64,000 nucleotides of DNA from Yoonia sp. SS1-5. GTDB lineage: Bacteria; Pseudomonadota; Alphaproteobacteria; Rhodobacterales; Rhodobacteraceae. The stretch spans positions 2,278,501-2,342,500 of the forward strand of contig NZ_CP151767.2 of the NCBI RefSeq assembly GCF_038443705.2, in the 5' to 3' direction. The position numbers were made by a program, and so were the translations under genes. Positions 27,683 to 36,528 of the stretch are shown piece by piece. The notes beneath the pieces are model-generated. The model searched no databases. It was not told where the DNA came from and saw nothing but the letters and a program-made list of their open reading frames with translations. The number at the start of each line of letters is the position of its first letter. The stretch's first letter is position 1.

Positions 27683-27697
27683 ACACGATTAACGTGT
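27683..27697 (+). promoter_or_regulatory. Small inverted repeat upstream of the nuclease gene
   Basis: ACACG - ATTAA - CGTGT, 5-bp arms, 70 bases before the nuclease start and just outside the MITE. Could be an operator; arms are short and chance is possible. Confidence 0.25.
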
Positions 27698-27767
27698 GTG
27701 TTCTGCAAAATAATGCTGTTACAAATTTCCTAGACATAAAAAGAACTGCAACATCTGGGGAAGTAAC

Positions 27768-30700
27768 ATGACATTTTATCGTCCGAATTTTCAGTTTGGT
27801 ACATTTGGGGATGACGTTCTGACAGGAACCGATGACCGAGATTTCATTTTCAGCTTCTTTGGTGATGACGATATTTCGACCGGGGCCGGCAATGACCGGA
27901 TCATCGCAGGATTTGGCGACGACCTTGTGACCGGCGGGGCCGGGGATGACTACATCAACGGTGGTTTCGGATTTGACATCGCCCGATACGCGGGCGGCAT
28001 CGCGGACTATGACATCCAGATGGGCTATGGCTGGTTTGGCCGGACGACGGTTACGTCCACCACGGCGGTTGATGATGCCGGGCGTGACAGGTTAGTCGGC
28101 GTCGAGGCGCTCTATTTCGCGGCGGATGATTATACGTTGTTCATTGACGGCACCAACAATGCTGTGCTGGCCGAGGATGATGACGGGTTCAGCCTGCCTG
28201 AAAACAATCTGCTGGCGATCAACACGTTTGGCCTGCTGCAGAATGACCGGGATTTTGACGGGGATACCCTGACCATCATCAGCGTGTCCGAGACAAGCGC
28301 ATCCGGCGTGCCCGTGGCTTTGAACGGCGAAACGATCAGCTACACCCCCGGGACGCAGTTTGACAGTCTTCAGGCTGGCGAGTTTGCGGTCGATACATTC
28401 ACCTATGTTGTTGATGACGGCAAAGGCGGGACAGACACCGCCGTGGTCAGCATCACCATCGAAGGGACAAATGATGCGCCTGTGCTCACAGTCGACAACG
28501 CGACCGTCGCCGAGAATCAGGCCGACGTCATCGCAAACATCAGCGCCACGGATGTTGACAGCGACTTTCTGATCTTTTCGCTTGGCGGCGTTGATGCCAG
28601 CCTGTTCGAATTTGACGCAACAGGCACCCTGCGCTTTATCCTGGCCCCCGATTTTGAAGCGCCCGCCGACGATGGCGCCGACAATATCTACAACCTGACA
28701 ATCACCGTCACGGACGAACAGGGTGCAAGCACCAGCGAAGATATCACCGTGACCGTCACAGATGTAGATGAAGTGCCGCCCGTAGTCGCCCGGATCAACG
28801 AATTCCATTACGACAATGTCGGCACAGATGTGGGTGAATTCGTCGAGATACGGACAAATACCGGGGATGATGTCAGCGCCCTGCTGTTGGAATTCTACAA
28901 TGGATCGAATGGTTCGGTCTATCGCACGGCGACGATTGACGCTGCGACCATGACCACTGACGGGACCTATGATTACTATCTGATCAACCTGCCCAGCAAC
29001 GGTATCCAGAATGGCGCCCCTGACGGCCTGGCCCTGTCGAATGGCGGAACCCTGATCGAATTCCTCAGCTATGAGGGTAGCCTGACCGCAGTTGGCGGCG
29101 CCGCAGATGGCGAAAGTTCGACCGATATTGGCGTGGCAGAGGCCGGCGATACGACAGTTGGCTTCTCGCTGCAGCGCGACGAGGATGGCAATTGGGCCGC
29201 GCCCGCGTTGAACACCGCCGGTGCGGCCAATGTCCCTGCCCCCATCGCCCTGGACGCCCGGATCAACGAGTTTCACTATGACAATGACGGGGGCGATGTC
29301 GGTGAGTTCATCGAAATCCGCACCAATGCAGGGGCAGATGCCAGCGGCGTCGGAATAACGCTTTATAACGGGGCCAATGGCGCGCCCTACGACACACTCG
29401 ATCTGTCCGACGCTGTACAGTCGAGCGATGGAACCTACGACTACTACGTCTGGAACCTGCCAGCCAATGGCTTGCAGAATGGCAGCCCGGACGGGATTGC
29501 CTTGTCTGATGGCGATGGGCTGGTCGAATTTCTCAGCTACGAGGGGACGCTGACCGCGATTGGGGGCGTGGCCGATGGTCAGACCTCGGTCGATATCGGC
29601 GTGGAAGAAAGCGGGGCAACGCCGATTGGCGACAGCCTGCAGCGCAACGATGCCGGTGCCTGGGCCGAGGCTGGGCCCAACACCGCGGGGGCCGCCAACG
29701 CATTTGTTGCAGGACCGACAAGCGCCCGGATCAACGAATTTCACTATGATGATGACGGGGCGGACGATAATGAATTTGTGGAAATCCGCGTCAATGCGGG
29801 CGAAGATGTCAGCCTGCTAAGCGTCGATCTGTACAACGGAAACGGCGGCGCGTCATATCAAAGCTTTGCGGTCAGCAGCCTGCCCCGGACAACGGATGGC
29901 ACCTATGACTATTACGTCTTTGAAGGCAGTGTTCAGAACGGCCCTGATGGGATCGCATTGTCCAATGATGGGGTCGTGGTTGAATTCCTCAGCTACGAGG
30001 GGGAAATCACCGCAACCGACGGGCCAGCCAATGGACAAACCTCGGTCGATATCGGCGTGGCAGAGGCCGGCGATCAGGCAGAGGGGCTTTCACTGCAACG
30101 CAATGATGACGGCAGTTGGGGGGCCGCCCGCGCGGCGACATCCGGCGCCGCCAATGATGAGGTTGTCGATCCACCCGCGACCGACGCCCTGATCAGCGCC
30201 ATTCAAGGCAGTGGTGCGGAATCCGCGCTGGTGGGCCAGTCGGTCAATGTTGAGGCGGTCGTCACGCATGTGGTGTCCAACGGCTACTACCTGCAAGAGG
30301 AAGACAGCGATGCAGACGCCGACGCCGCCACGTCAGAGGGCATTTTTGTCTTTACCGGGGCGGCAGCCATGGTTGCGGTCGGCAATCAGGTTCAGGTGAC
30401 GGGCGAGGTGCAGGAACGGTTTGGCCAGACGCAACTTACCAATGTGACCAGCCCGGTTATTGTCATGGACATGGTCGCGACACCCACGGCAGCAGAGGTG
30501 CTGTTATCCCCCGACGCAGCACCCGATTTTGAAGCGGTCGAAGGGATGCTGATCACTGTCTCCAGCGGTAAGCCTGATCCGTTGATCGTGATCGAGAACT
30601 TCAATTTTGACCGTTTCGGGCAGATTGTCATCAGCGCCGGCGCGCAGACGCAGGCAACACAGCTCTTTGATGCGCAGACCGAGGCCGATGAAATCGCAGC

Positions 30701-32147
30701 CCTGCAAGAGGCGAACCAGATCAACCGGTTGATCCTTGATGACGGCGATAGCAGCCAGAATCCGGACCAGTTTGAATTTGTACCCGGTGGACCCGGCGAC
30801 AACGGCAATGGGTTTCTTGACGCAGGCGATGATTTTGGCGATGCGGGATCGACGCTGCGTTTGGGCACCGAACTGACGGATGATGTCACCGGCGTTCTGT
30901 CCTTTGCGTTTGGCGATTACCAACTGATCGTGACCGAAACGCTGGATATTGATGAAAGCACCAATAGCGGGGCGCGTCAGGATACGCCGGATGATGTGGG
31001 CGGTGACCTGCAGGTCGCAAGCGTGAACGTCCTGAACTATTTTGCGACTATTGATGAAGCCGGTGCAGGATCAGGGCCGAACAACCTTGACCCGCGCGGG
31101 GCGGATACGCTGGACGAACTGGGGCGGCAGACCGAAAAACTGGTCGCGGCCATCACCGGAACCGGGGCCGAAGTGTTTGCCCTGCAAGAGATCGAGAATG
31201 GCGGCTTTGGCGCCACGTCTGCAATCGCAACCCTTGTCGGGGCTTTGAATATCGAGGCTGCGGCATCCGGATCCGGCGCATCCTACGCCTTTGCGGACCC
31301 GACGGCGGATGCAGGTTTCATTGGGACCGATGCGATCACGACCGGGGTCATCTACGATCAGAACGCTGTGCGGCTGATACATTCGGAAACACTGGTCTAC
31401 GTGGAACAATCCGCGCAAACGACGTTTGATCTGGCAAATGTGCTGGATACCGCGCTGGGCACTGACCGGGTTGGTGACTTCCAACGCAATAGACCCTCTG
31501 TCGCGGCAACGTTTGAAGATCTTGAAACAGGCGAGATCTTTACCGTGGTGTCATCACACTTCAAATCCAAAGGACCAAGCGGGCTTGATCGGTTGGCAGA
31601 AGCGGCGCAAGACGCGCTTGACGCAGGAACGGCAACCGGGTTCACGCAGGCCGACGTGGATGCGCTTGTCGCCGACCCGAACTTTGATCAGGGCGATGGG
31701 CAGGGTTTCTGGAACCAGGTCCGGCTGGATGCATCCATCGAACTGGGTGACTGGATCGCGAATGGCTACAATGGGGGCGGCACCACGAACTATGTGCTGC
31801 TTGGTGACCTGAATGCCTATGCCAAGGAAGATCCGGTCCAGCACCTTGCAGAGGATGCAGGTCTTGTCGATCTGATCGACCGCGAAATCGGGCAGGACGA
31901 GGCGTATAGCTTTGTCTTTGACGGGCAGCGCGGCACGTTGGATCAGGGGCTCGCCGATGCGGAATTGGCGGCCTTTGTCACCGGCGCGACCGAATGGCAT
32001 ATCAACGCAGACGAGCCTGATCTGCTGAACTATGATACCTCATTCAAGAACTCCGCCTTCTACAATGACGGGGTCTATGGCGCATCGGATCATGATCCAT
32101 TGATCATCGGCCTGGACTTTGACGGGCCAGATCCATTGCTAGGCTAG
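27768..32147 (+). CDS. Large extracellular nuclease of ExeM/NucH type with lamin-tail repeats
   Basis: 1459 residues, no Sec signal peptide. In order: RTX-type Ca-binding nonapeptides at residues 10-75 (FGDDVLTGTDDRDF, GAGNDRIIAGFGDDLVTGGAGDDYINGG); tandem cadherin/VCBS-like domains to about 335; three lamin-tail-like domains (each opening RINEFHYD); an OB-like module (LVGQSVNVEAVVTHVVSNGYYLQEE); and a C-terminal endonuclease/exonuclease/phosphatase domain with LQEIENGG, SSHFKSKG, GDLNAYAKEDP and SDHDPLIIGLDF. This is the layout of secreted DNases such as ExeM, used for DNA scavenging or biofilm turnover (family knowledge). RTX repeats suggest type I secretion although they are N-terminal here. 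The ATG follows GGGGAAG at good spacing. Confidence 0.88.
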   Translation: MTFYRPNFQFGTFGDDVLTGTDDRDFIFSFFGDDDISTGAGNDRIIAGFGDDLVTGGAGDDYINGGFGFDIARYAGGIADYDIQMGYGWFGRTTVTSTTAVDDAGRDRLVGVEALYFAADDYTLFIDGTNNAVLAEDDDGFSLPENNLLAINTFGLLQNDRDFDGDTLTIISVSETSASGVPVALNGETISYTPGTQFDSLQAGEFAVDTFTYVVDDGKGGTDTAVVSITIEGTNDAPVLTVDNATVAENQADVIANISATDVDSDFLIFSLGGVDASLFEFDATGTLRFILAPDFEAPADDGADNIYNLTITVTDEQGASTSEDITVTVTDVDEVPPVVARINEFHYDNVGTDVGEFVEIRTNTGDDVSALLLEFYNGSNGSVYRTATIDAATMTTDGTYDYYLINLPSNGIQNGAPDGLALSNGGTLIEFLSYEGSLTAVGGAADGESSTDIGVAEAGDTTVGFSLQRDEDGNWAAPALNTAGAANVPAPIALDARINEFHYDNDGGDVGEFIEIRTNAGADASGVGITLYNGANGAPYDTLDLSDAVQSSDGTYDYYVWNLPANGLQNGSPDGIALSDGDGLVEFLSYEGTLTAIGGVADGQTSVDIGVEESGATPIGDSLQRNDAGAWAEAGPNTAGAANAFVAGPTSARINEFHYDDDGADDNEFVEIRVNAGEDVSLLSVDLYNGNGGASYQSFAVSSLPRTTDGTYDYYVFEGSVQNGPDGIALSNDGVVVEFLSYEGEITATDGPANGQTSVDIGVAEAGDQAEGLSLQRNDDGSWGAARAATSGAANDEVVDPPATDALISAIQGSGAESALVGQSVNVEAVVTHVVSNGYYLQEEDSDADADAATSEGIFVFTGAAAMVAVGNQVQVTGEVQERFGQTQLTNVTSPVIVMDMVATPTAAEVLLSPDAAPDFEAVEGMLITVSSGKPDPLIVIENFNFDRFGQIVISAGAQTQATQLFDAQTEADEIAALQEANQINRLILDDGDSSQNPDQFEFVPGGPGDNGNGFLDAGDDFGDAGSTLRLGTELTDDVTGVLSFAFGDYQLIVTETLDIDESTNSGARQDTPDDVGGDLQVASVNVLNYFATIDEAGAGSGPNNLDPRGADTLDELGRQTEKLVAAITGTGAEVFALQEIENGGFGATSAIATLVGALNIEAAASGSGASYAFADPTADAGFIGTDAITTGVIYDQNAVRLIHSETLVYVEQSAQTTFDLANVLDTALGTDRVGDFQRNRPSVAATFEDLETGEIFTVVSSHFKSKGPSGLDRLAEAAQDALDAGTATGFTQADVDALVADPNFDQGDGQGFWNQVRLDASIELGDWIANGYNGGGTTNYVLLGDLNAYAKEDPVQHLAEDAGLVDLIDREIGQDEAYSFVFDGQRGTLDQGLADAELAAFVTGATEWHINADEPDLLNYDTSFKNSAFYNDGVYGASDHDPLIIGLDFDGPDPLLG
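28791..30160 (+). repeat. Three tandem coding repeats (lamin-tail domains) inside the nuclease gene
   Basis: The codons for RINEFHYD recur at 28791, 29259 and 29727, an exact 468-base (156-codon) period. Each unit also repeats YEG.(L/I)TA and SLQR.D..W. The third unit is a few codons shorter in the middle. Recent tandem duplication or homogenisation is likely. Confidence 0.85.
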
Positions 32148-32161
32148 GAATATTGAATGTG

Positions 32162-32186
32162 CTGCCCGGGGCATCGCGCCGGGCAG
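32162..32186. terminator. Hairpin between convergent genes
   Basis: CTGCCCGG and CCGGGCAG form an 8-bp stem with a 9-base loop, 14 bases after the nuclease stop and just before the stop of the opposing gene. There is no clear T tract, so termination strength is uncertain. Confidence 0.5.
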
Positions 32187-32189
32187 AGC

Positions 32190-32972
32190 CTATCCGGTGA
32201 TCGCGGCCCAAGAGGCCAACAGGGTGCCGATCGCAGCAGTATCATAGGAAAACAGGCCCGTTTCATTCTTGGCACTGACCAGTGCAACGGCACCCTCGCC
32301 CGCCAAGGCATTTTCCAGACAGATCAGAACGGGCCCGTCCTGATCAGGCCTGACTTTTGCATGAGCCGTGCGAAACGCGACAATCTGTTCGTCCCAAATC
32401 GCCTGCAGCACTTCGGAATCGCCTTCGGCCTCGACAAGCTTGTCATCCACCAGATAAAGCAGACCACCCATCACCCCGGCATTTGCAGCCAGAAAACGTT
32501 CCACCGGAGGCGGCGGCGCCGCATCCAGATCGACACCCCAGGTCACAGCCAGCGCAGTTGCCGGAACGCCGGTGTCAGCGCTTGGGCTGCTGGACTTCAC
32601 CGGGGCGGCAAGCACCGTAATCTTGGCGGCTGCGGTGGATATCGCCGTCAGGGCGGCACCAACGGTGTTGATCGTGTCGGGGTCTTCGGCCGACAGGAAC
32701 TGGCCCACAACGTCATCCTTGTCAGGAACGTCGCCGGTAATCGCCGTAATGCCACGGAACCTGCGGCCAGCCGCAACAAGGCTGACGGTGACATCACCCA
32801 TGGTGAATGTCAGGGTCCGTTCCAGAACGGTATTGTCGACCTCGCGCAGGATCGCGGACATCGGCAGCGGGGCCCCACCGGATGATATCACACGCGCCCC
32901 GCCGTCGACAAAAACCGCATCTGCCGCAACCAGAGCGGCCAGTTTCGTGGAAAGGGATGTATTATCAATCAC
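32190..32972 (-). CDS. Unrecognised 260-aa protein at the end of the GTPase/kinase locus
   Basis: I do not recognise a family. No signal peptide or membrane segment. The N-terminal half is Ala/Val/Thr-rich with alternating beta-like strands (ADAVFVDGGARVISSGGAP, RTLTFTMGDVTVSLVAAGRRF), then a low-complexity Pro/Ser piece, then a helical C-terminal part (DSEVLQAIWDEQIVAFRTAHAKV...). A KVRPDQDGPVLICLENALAGEG segment looks like an alpha/beta core. It starts 33 bases downstream of the LC7-like gene on the same strand, so it is probably the last gene of that operon. Codon use is like its neighbours. Confidence 0.75.
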   Translation of the reverse strand: MIDNTSLSTKLAALVAADAVFVDGGARVISSGGAPLPMSAILREVDNTVLERTLTFTMGDVTVSLVAAGRRFRGITAITGDVPDKDDVVGQFLSAEDPDTINTVGAALTAISTAAAKITVLAAPVKSSSPSADTGVPATALAVTWGVDLDAAPPPPVERFLAANAGVMGGLLYLVDDKLVEAEGDSEVLQAIWDEQIVAFRTAHAKVRPDQDGPVLICLENALAGEGAVALVSAKNETGLFSYDTAAIGTLLASWAAITG

Positions 32973-33005
32973 TTGTGTTGTCCTGCGATCACTATATTTC
33001 TTGGC

Positions 33006-33368
33006 CTAGGTGCCGCCGCTGATGCGGTCAAGACAGGGGCGCGCGTCCGACAGGAATGCAGCAACATCCACATCCGGCGCACAGACGCAGCACAACACAT
33101 CCGTCGGCTCGGCGGGCGCGCGCAGGAAGATACGCAGTTGATCCTTTGTGGCAACAAAGGCGGCATTGCTGGGGCTATCGCCAAAGGCGGGGTTCTTATC
33201 TGTGCCCAGCGCCATCGCGGCCTCTGCACAAAGCTTGTCCAGACTTTCGCGCCGATATGTCGTGTCCGAATTTGTCACCAGAATCATCTGTGTCGACAAA
33301 TCAGCAAATGCCAGCGTATCGCAGCCCGAAAAATTGCCTTTCAGCGCGTCCAAATCATCAACAACCAT
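33006..33368 (-). CDS. Small protein with possible Roadblock/LC7-like fold, 120 aa
   Basis: 120 residues. The order GCDTLAFADLSTQMILVTNS (two strands), RRESLDKLCAEAAMALG (helix), NAAFVATKDQLRIFLRA (two strands), TDVLCCVCAPDVDVAAFLSDARPCLDRI (strand and helix) fits the beta-beta-alpha-beta-beta-alpha pattern of Roadblock/LC7 proteins. In bacteria these often regulate small GTPases such as MglA (family knowledge). I cannot confirm the family from sequence alone. Its place next to dynamin-type GTPases makes a regulatory role plausible. It is about 96 bases downstream of the small GTPase gene. Confidence 0.65.
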   Translation of the reverse strand: MVVDDLDALKGNFSGCDTLAFADLSTQMILVTNSDTTYRRESLDKLCAEAAMALGTDKNPAFGDSPSNAAFVATKDQLRIFLRAPAEPTDVLCCVCAPDVDVAAFLSDARPCLDRISGGT

Positions 33369-33464
33369 GTTTCTCTACCCGTCTTCTCATAGCCCTTGTT
33401 CCTCACTAAGGGAAAATAAGAGATTGGGGAAGCCTGTGAAAGAGGCGCGCGCGATCAAACGCCG

Positions 33465-34298
33465 TCAGCTGTTGCCATTTGAAGAGGCAGCCGCCGGGCG
33501 CACCCGCTTGGGCTGCTCTGTGTCGCTGGACCGTTGCACACGACGCGGAACAACCGGGGCGGCCACATGTTCGGGGACAGCCTGACCGTCGGCAATGTTA
33601 TACAGCGGCTCTGGGCTGCGGGCCGCAAGATCGGACAGCTTTTGCAGCGTTTCGATCAAATGTTCGACAAACGGGCCAGCCCCGCTGCCATCCCACTTTT
33701 CGTAATCATCCCCCGCCTCCAGCGCCTGAAGCAGTGAAATCGGGAACGTGCCGCCGAACTGTCCTTCGGTCTCGCGGCGTACCCGCTTGAAGACACGGCG
33801 GCGGTCCTTGTCGGTCGTCAGCTTGTCGTAACGGGTGATCAGCAGGATGGAATTCTCGCGAACCGATTGCGGCATTGTTTCCCACACCGCAGCCTCGGAT
33901 TGGCGCCAGGCTTGGGTCGCATGGGTGCACCAGATCACGGCGTCAATCTCGGGCAGGACACGTTCCCAGACCTCTGATGACATGTTGGGATCAGAGATGC
34001 CCGGAAAGTCGATCAGGTCGCAAACATCCAGAACGTCGCATTCCATGAAAAGCCGGATAACCCGGGTTTCCTCGACCGGGATCCCTTCGAGGTGATCAAG
34101 CGAGATAGCCTCGGCATGACCGTCGACATCTTCGCGGTAGGGTTGGGCGTTGCCATAGGACATCCACACCGGCGAAAGGCGTGTGGCGGTCACCTTTTCG
34201 GGCAGCGGTCGGGCGCCAAGCAGCAGGTTTGACAAGGTGCTTTTGCCCGCGCTGAATTCGCCCATCAGGGCGATCCGGGGTTTGCGCCGTTCGCTCAT
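33465..34298 (-). CDS. Small dynamin-type P-loop GTPase, 277 aa
   Basis: Essentially a stand-alone G domain. Seen: G1 GEFSAGKST at about 13-21, conserved Thr in ATRLSPVW (G2 region), G3 DFPGI in CDLIDFPGISDPN, and the G4-like TRYDKL. The GEFSAGKST form is typical of bacterial dynamin-like proteins. After the G domain only a short helical region and a basic tail (VPRRVQRSSDTEQPKRVRP) follow, too short for a full dynamin stalk. Its ATG overlaps the stop of the larger GTPase gene by 4 bases, so the two are translated together and may form hetero-oligomers, as paired bacterial dynamins do. Confidence 0.85.
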   Translation of the reverse strand: MSERRKPRIALMGEFSAGKSTLSNLLLGARPLPEKVTATRLSPVWMSYGNAQPYREDVDGHAEAISLDHLEGIPVEETRVIRLFMECDVLDVCDLIDFPGISDPNMSSEVWERVLPEIDAVIWCTHATQAWRQSEAAVWETMPQSVRENSILLITRYDKLTTDKDRRRVFKRVRRETEGQFGGTFPISLLQALEAGDDYEKWDGSGAGPFVEHLIETLQKLSDLAARSPEPLYNIADGQAVPEHVAAPVVPRRVQRSSDTEQPKRVRPAAASSNGNS

Positions 34299-36370
34299 GC
34301 GGCTGATCCGTCGATGGCGGCGCCATGGCTCAGCTCTTCGAAGATGTAGTCAAACAGCTCTTCGCGTTCTTGCTGGGCCTTGATGCCAAAGATATTCTCG
34401 AGGTCATCAACACCAATATTCGATTTCTCGCTGATATCGGTCAGCAAGGCGCGCTGTTCGGCCATGAAATCTGTCAACTCGCGCTCGGCCATTTGCCGAA
34501 TACCGTTGGCTTGCCTGACTTTCAGTTCATCCACGATAGGGGCGGTTTCAGCCTCGATCAGGTCATAAAAGCCACTTGCAAAGGCGCGGTAGCCCTTGCG
34601 GCGTTTCCACCAGCCCTTCCACCAGGATGTCTGCAGATCAAGCGCGATGGTCTGCCCAAGCGATACAGGCGCAGGAATTTCCGGCGCCGCAGGCGGTGTG
34701 ATCGTGAAGTTCTCAACATCGACACCAAACGCTGTCCGGTAGGTTTCCGCCAGTTCGGTGGATGCGACCTGAAACACCTGATCACAGGTCGACGATACAT
34801 TGCGGCGCATGACCTGATAGCTGGTCCGCAGCAACATCCGCAGCCCGTCAGGGCTATATTGCCAGACCTGATCTTCACCATTGGTTTCCAGATGCTGCAG
34901 CAGGGATTCCAGTGCACGATCCAGGAAACGTTTGTGCGATTGGTCAACCCGCGACCCGAACTGCTGGAAAACGATGTCCAGCCGTTCGTTCAGCAGCGCC
35001 AGATTGTCGGCCTCAAGCTTATCGAGATGTGTCACCAGTTCGCCATGCGGCATCACATCGACATTGTCGCCGTCCAGACGCATGGACACGACAGAGTTCG
35101 ACGCGCGCACACCGCTGACAAGGTTCAAGGCACGCTTGCGCGAGGATGTCAGAATTTCCGCACCCGGCCCTTCGGCAATCCGGTCGGCCAACGCCTTGTA
35201 GAGTGCGGGAACCCCTGACAGATGCCAGACAAGCTCGTTCGTTTCCATGCCGGCAGTCTTGGAATCCAGCGCCACTTCAGCCCAGTTATACAAGGCCTCG
35301 GCACTGTCGGACACGATTTCGTTGAGATCTTCAGACAAAGCGATATTCGCCCAATACGCACTGCCAAAGATAACTTCGGGGTTTTCGGGGCCGTTATTGT
35401 CCGCAAGGGTCTGCAAAATGCTGTCGCGAATTTCGGGCACCTGATCAGCGGGGTTCGACAATTCGTCGATCCGGTTCACGAAAATCACAACCTCGCGGGC
35501 CTTTACGTTCGATATCAACCGGATCAGGCCCATATCCATAGAGCTCAACGCCTGATGCGCTGACAGCACAACCACACAGATGCGGCTTTCGCGCAATGCG
35601 TTGATGGTGATCTGCTCGCGCATCATGAAGGTATCGTTCACGCCGGGGGTGTCACGCAGGCAGAACGGCATCGGGATGGCCGGGGCGGACAGATACAGAT
35701 CGGCCGATTTGGTGATATCGGCGAACTGACCCTGCTGATCCTCTTCGTCGAGGTCCTCAAAATCATCGCCCATGCAGACGTAGCGTTCCACCAGCTCGTC
35801 AGTGAGTTCGGCGTAATTGTGTTTCTGACCCAGCAGCAGTTCAAACTTGCGCCCCAGTCGGGCCTTTGTCTTTTCACGCATCTCTGCGATCTGCTCGCGG
35901 ACTTTCTCAAGCTCCTCATCAGCGCCGGCGCGCGACGACAGTTCACCGATTCGGCCGCCATTCTCGACAAGGTGGTCCCATTCGCCCTGGCTAAAGAACT
36001 GGAACGTGGCCGTCGGCGCATCCAGCGGCAAGGGCGCATTCAGATGCAGCGAGGTCACAACCGATGTCCACGGGTTCACATCCGCAGGCAGCAAATCAGG
36101 CCGACCGATCATTGCGTTGACCAGTGACGTCTTGCCAGACTTGATCTGGCCAATCATCGTGATGCTTGGCTCAAAAGCCCTTAAGGATTTGATTAATTTG
36201 GCAGATTTCTTCTCGGTGTCGTTGCTGCCCAGCTTGACGACATCCCCGAGAGTGGCCTCGAGGTCCTTGATCTCGTCATGAAACTCTTCCAGCTTTTCGA
36301 GGCCGAGTCGCATGAATGGGTGGTGCGCTGCCGGGACTTTGTAGCCGTCCCCTTTTGTCAGCTCTTCCAT
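34295..36370 (-). CDS. Large dynamin-type GTPase with Trp/Lys membrane-binding patch, 691 aa
   Basis: G1 GQIKSGKTS (about 74-82), G2 region NPWTSVVTSLHL, G3 DTPGV within PFCLRDTPGVND, G4 NRID within VIFVNRIDELSNP: a complete GTPase. A long helical stalk-like region follows (LDKLEADNLALLNERLDIVFQQFGSRV...). Near residue 590 the segment WWKGWWKRRKGYR is a striking aromatic and basic patch, a good candidate for membrane insertion. A final helical region (VRQANGIRQMAERELTDFMAEQRALL) could complete the stalk. The second of two ATGs was chosen because AGGA lies 6 bases before it; the first gives two extra residues. It likely binds and remodels the inner membrane. Confidence 0.87.
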   Translation of the reverse strand: MEELTKGDGYKVPAAHHPFMRLGLEKLEEFHDEIKDLEATLGDVVKLGSNDTEKKSAKLIKSLRAFEPSITMIGQIKSGKTSLVNAMIGRPDLLPADVNPWTSVVTSLHLNAPLPLDAPTATFQFFSQGEWDHLVENGGRIGELSSRAGADEELEKVREQIAEMREKTKARLGRKFELLLGQKHNYAELTDELVERYVCMGDDFEDLDEEDQQGQFADITKSADLYLSAPAIPMPFCLRDTPGVNDTFMMREQITINALRESRICVVVLSAHQALSSMDMGLIRLISNVKAREVVIFVNRIDELSNPADQVPEIRDSILQTLADNNGPENPEVIFGSAYWANIALSEDLNEIVSDSAEALYNWAEVALDSKTAGMETNELVWHLSGVPALYKALADRIAEGPGAEILTSSRKRALNLVSGVRASNSVVSMRLDGDNVDVMPHGELVTHLDKLEADNLALLNERLDIVFQQFGSRVDQSHKRFLDRALESLLQHLETNGEDQVWQYSPDGLRMLLRTSYQVMRRNVSSTCDQVFQVASTELAETYRTAFGVDVENFTITPPAAPEIPAPVSLGQTIALDLQTSWWKGWWKRRKGYRAFASGFYDLIEAETAPIVDELKVRQANGIRQMAERELTDFMAEQRALLTDISEKSNIGVDDLENIFGIKAQQEREELFDYIFEELSHGAAIDGSAA

Positions 36371-36455
36371 TTTCATTCCTGTCCGTCCTCAATCACAAAA
36401 CTTCTTAACAGTTGTTCAATGCGCCGCCAAATCACGACTCTACGCCAGCTTTATT

Positions 36456-36484
36456 GCTATAATGGAAACAGGTTAGCAGGGCAA
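36456..36484 (-). promoter_or_regulatory. Probable promoter upstream of the large dynamin gene
   Basis: Minus strand -35 TTGCCC, 17 bases, -10 TATAGC, in the 158-base gap between the third and second GTPase genes. The predicted start near 36449 leaves an 80-base leader. It would let the two-GTPase/LC7 part be expressed separately from the kinase part. Confidence 0.5.
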
Positions 36485-36528
36485 AACTATGGCGATTGTT
36501 TCTCATTTCTTTCAAGTGTTGTCGCAGG

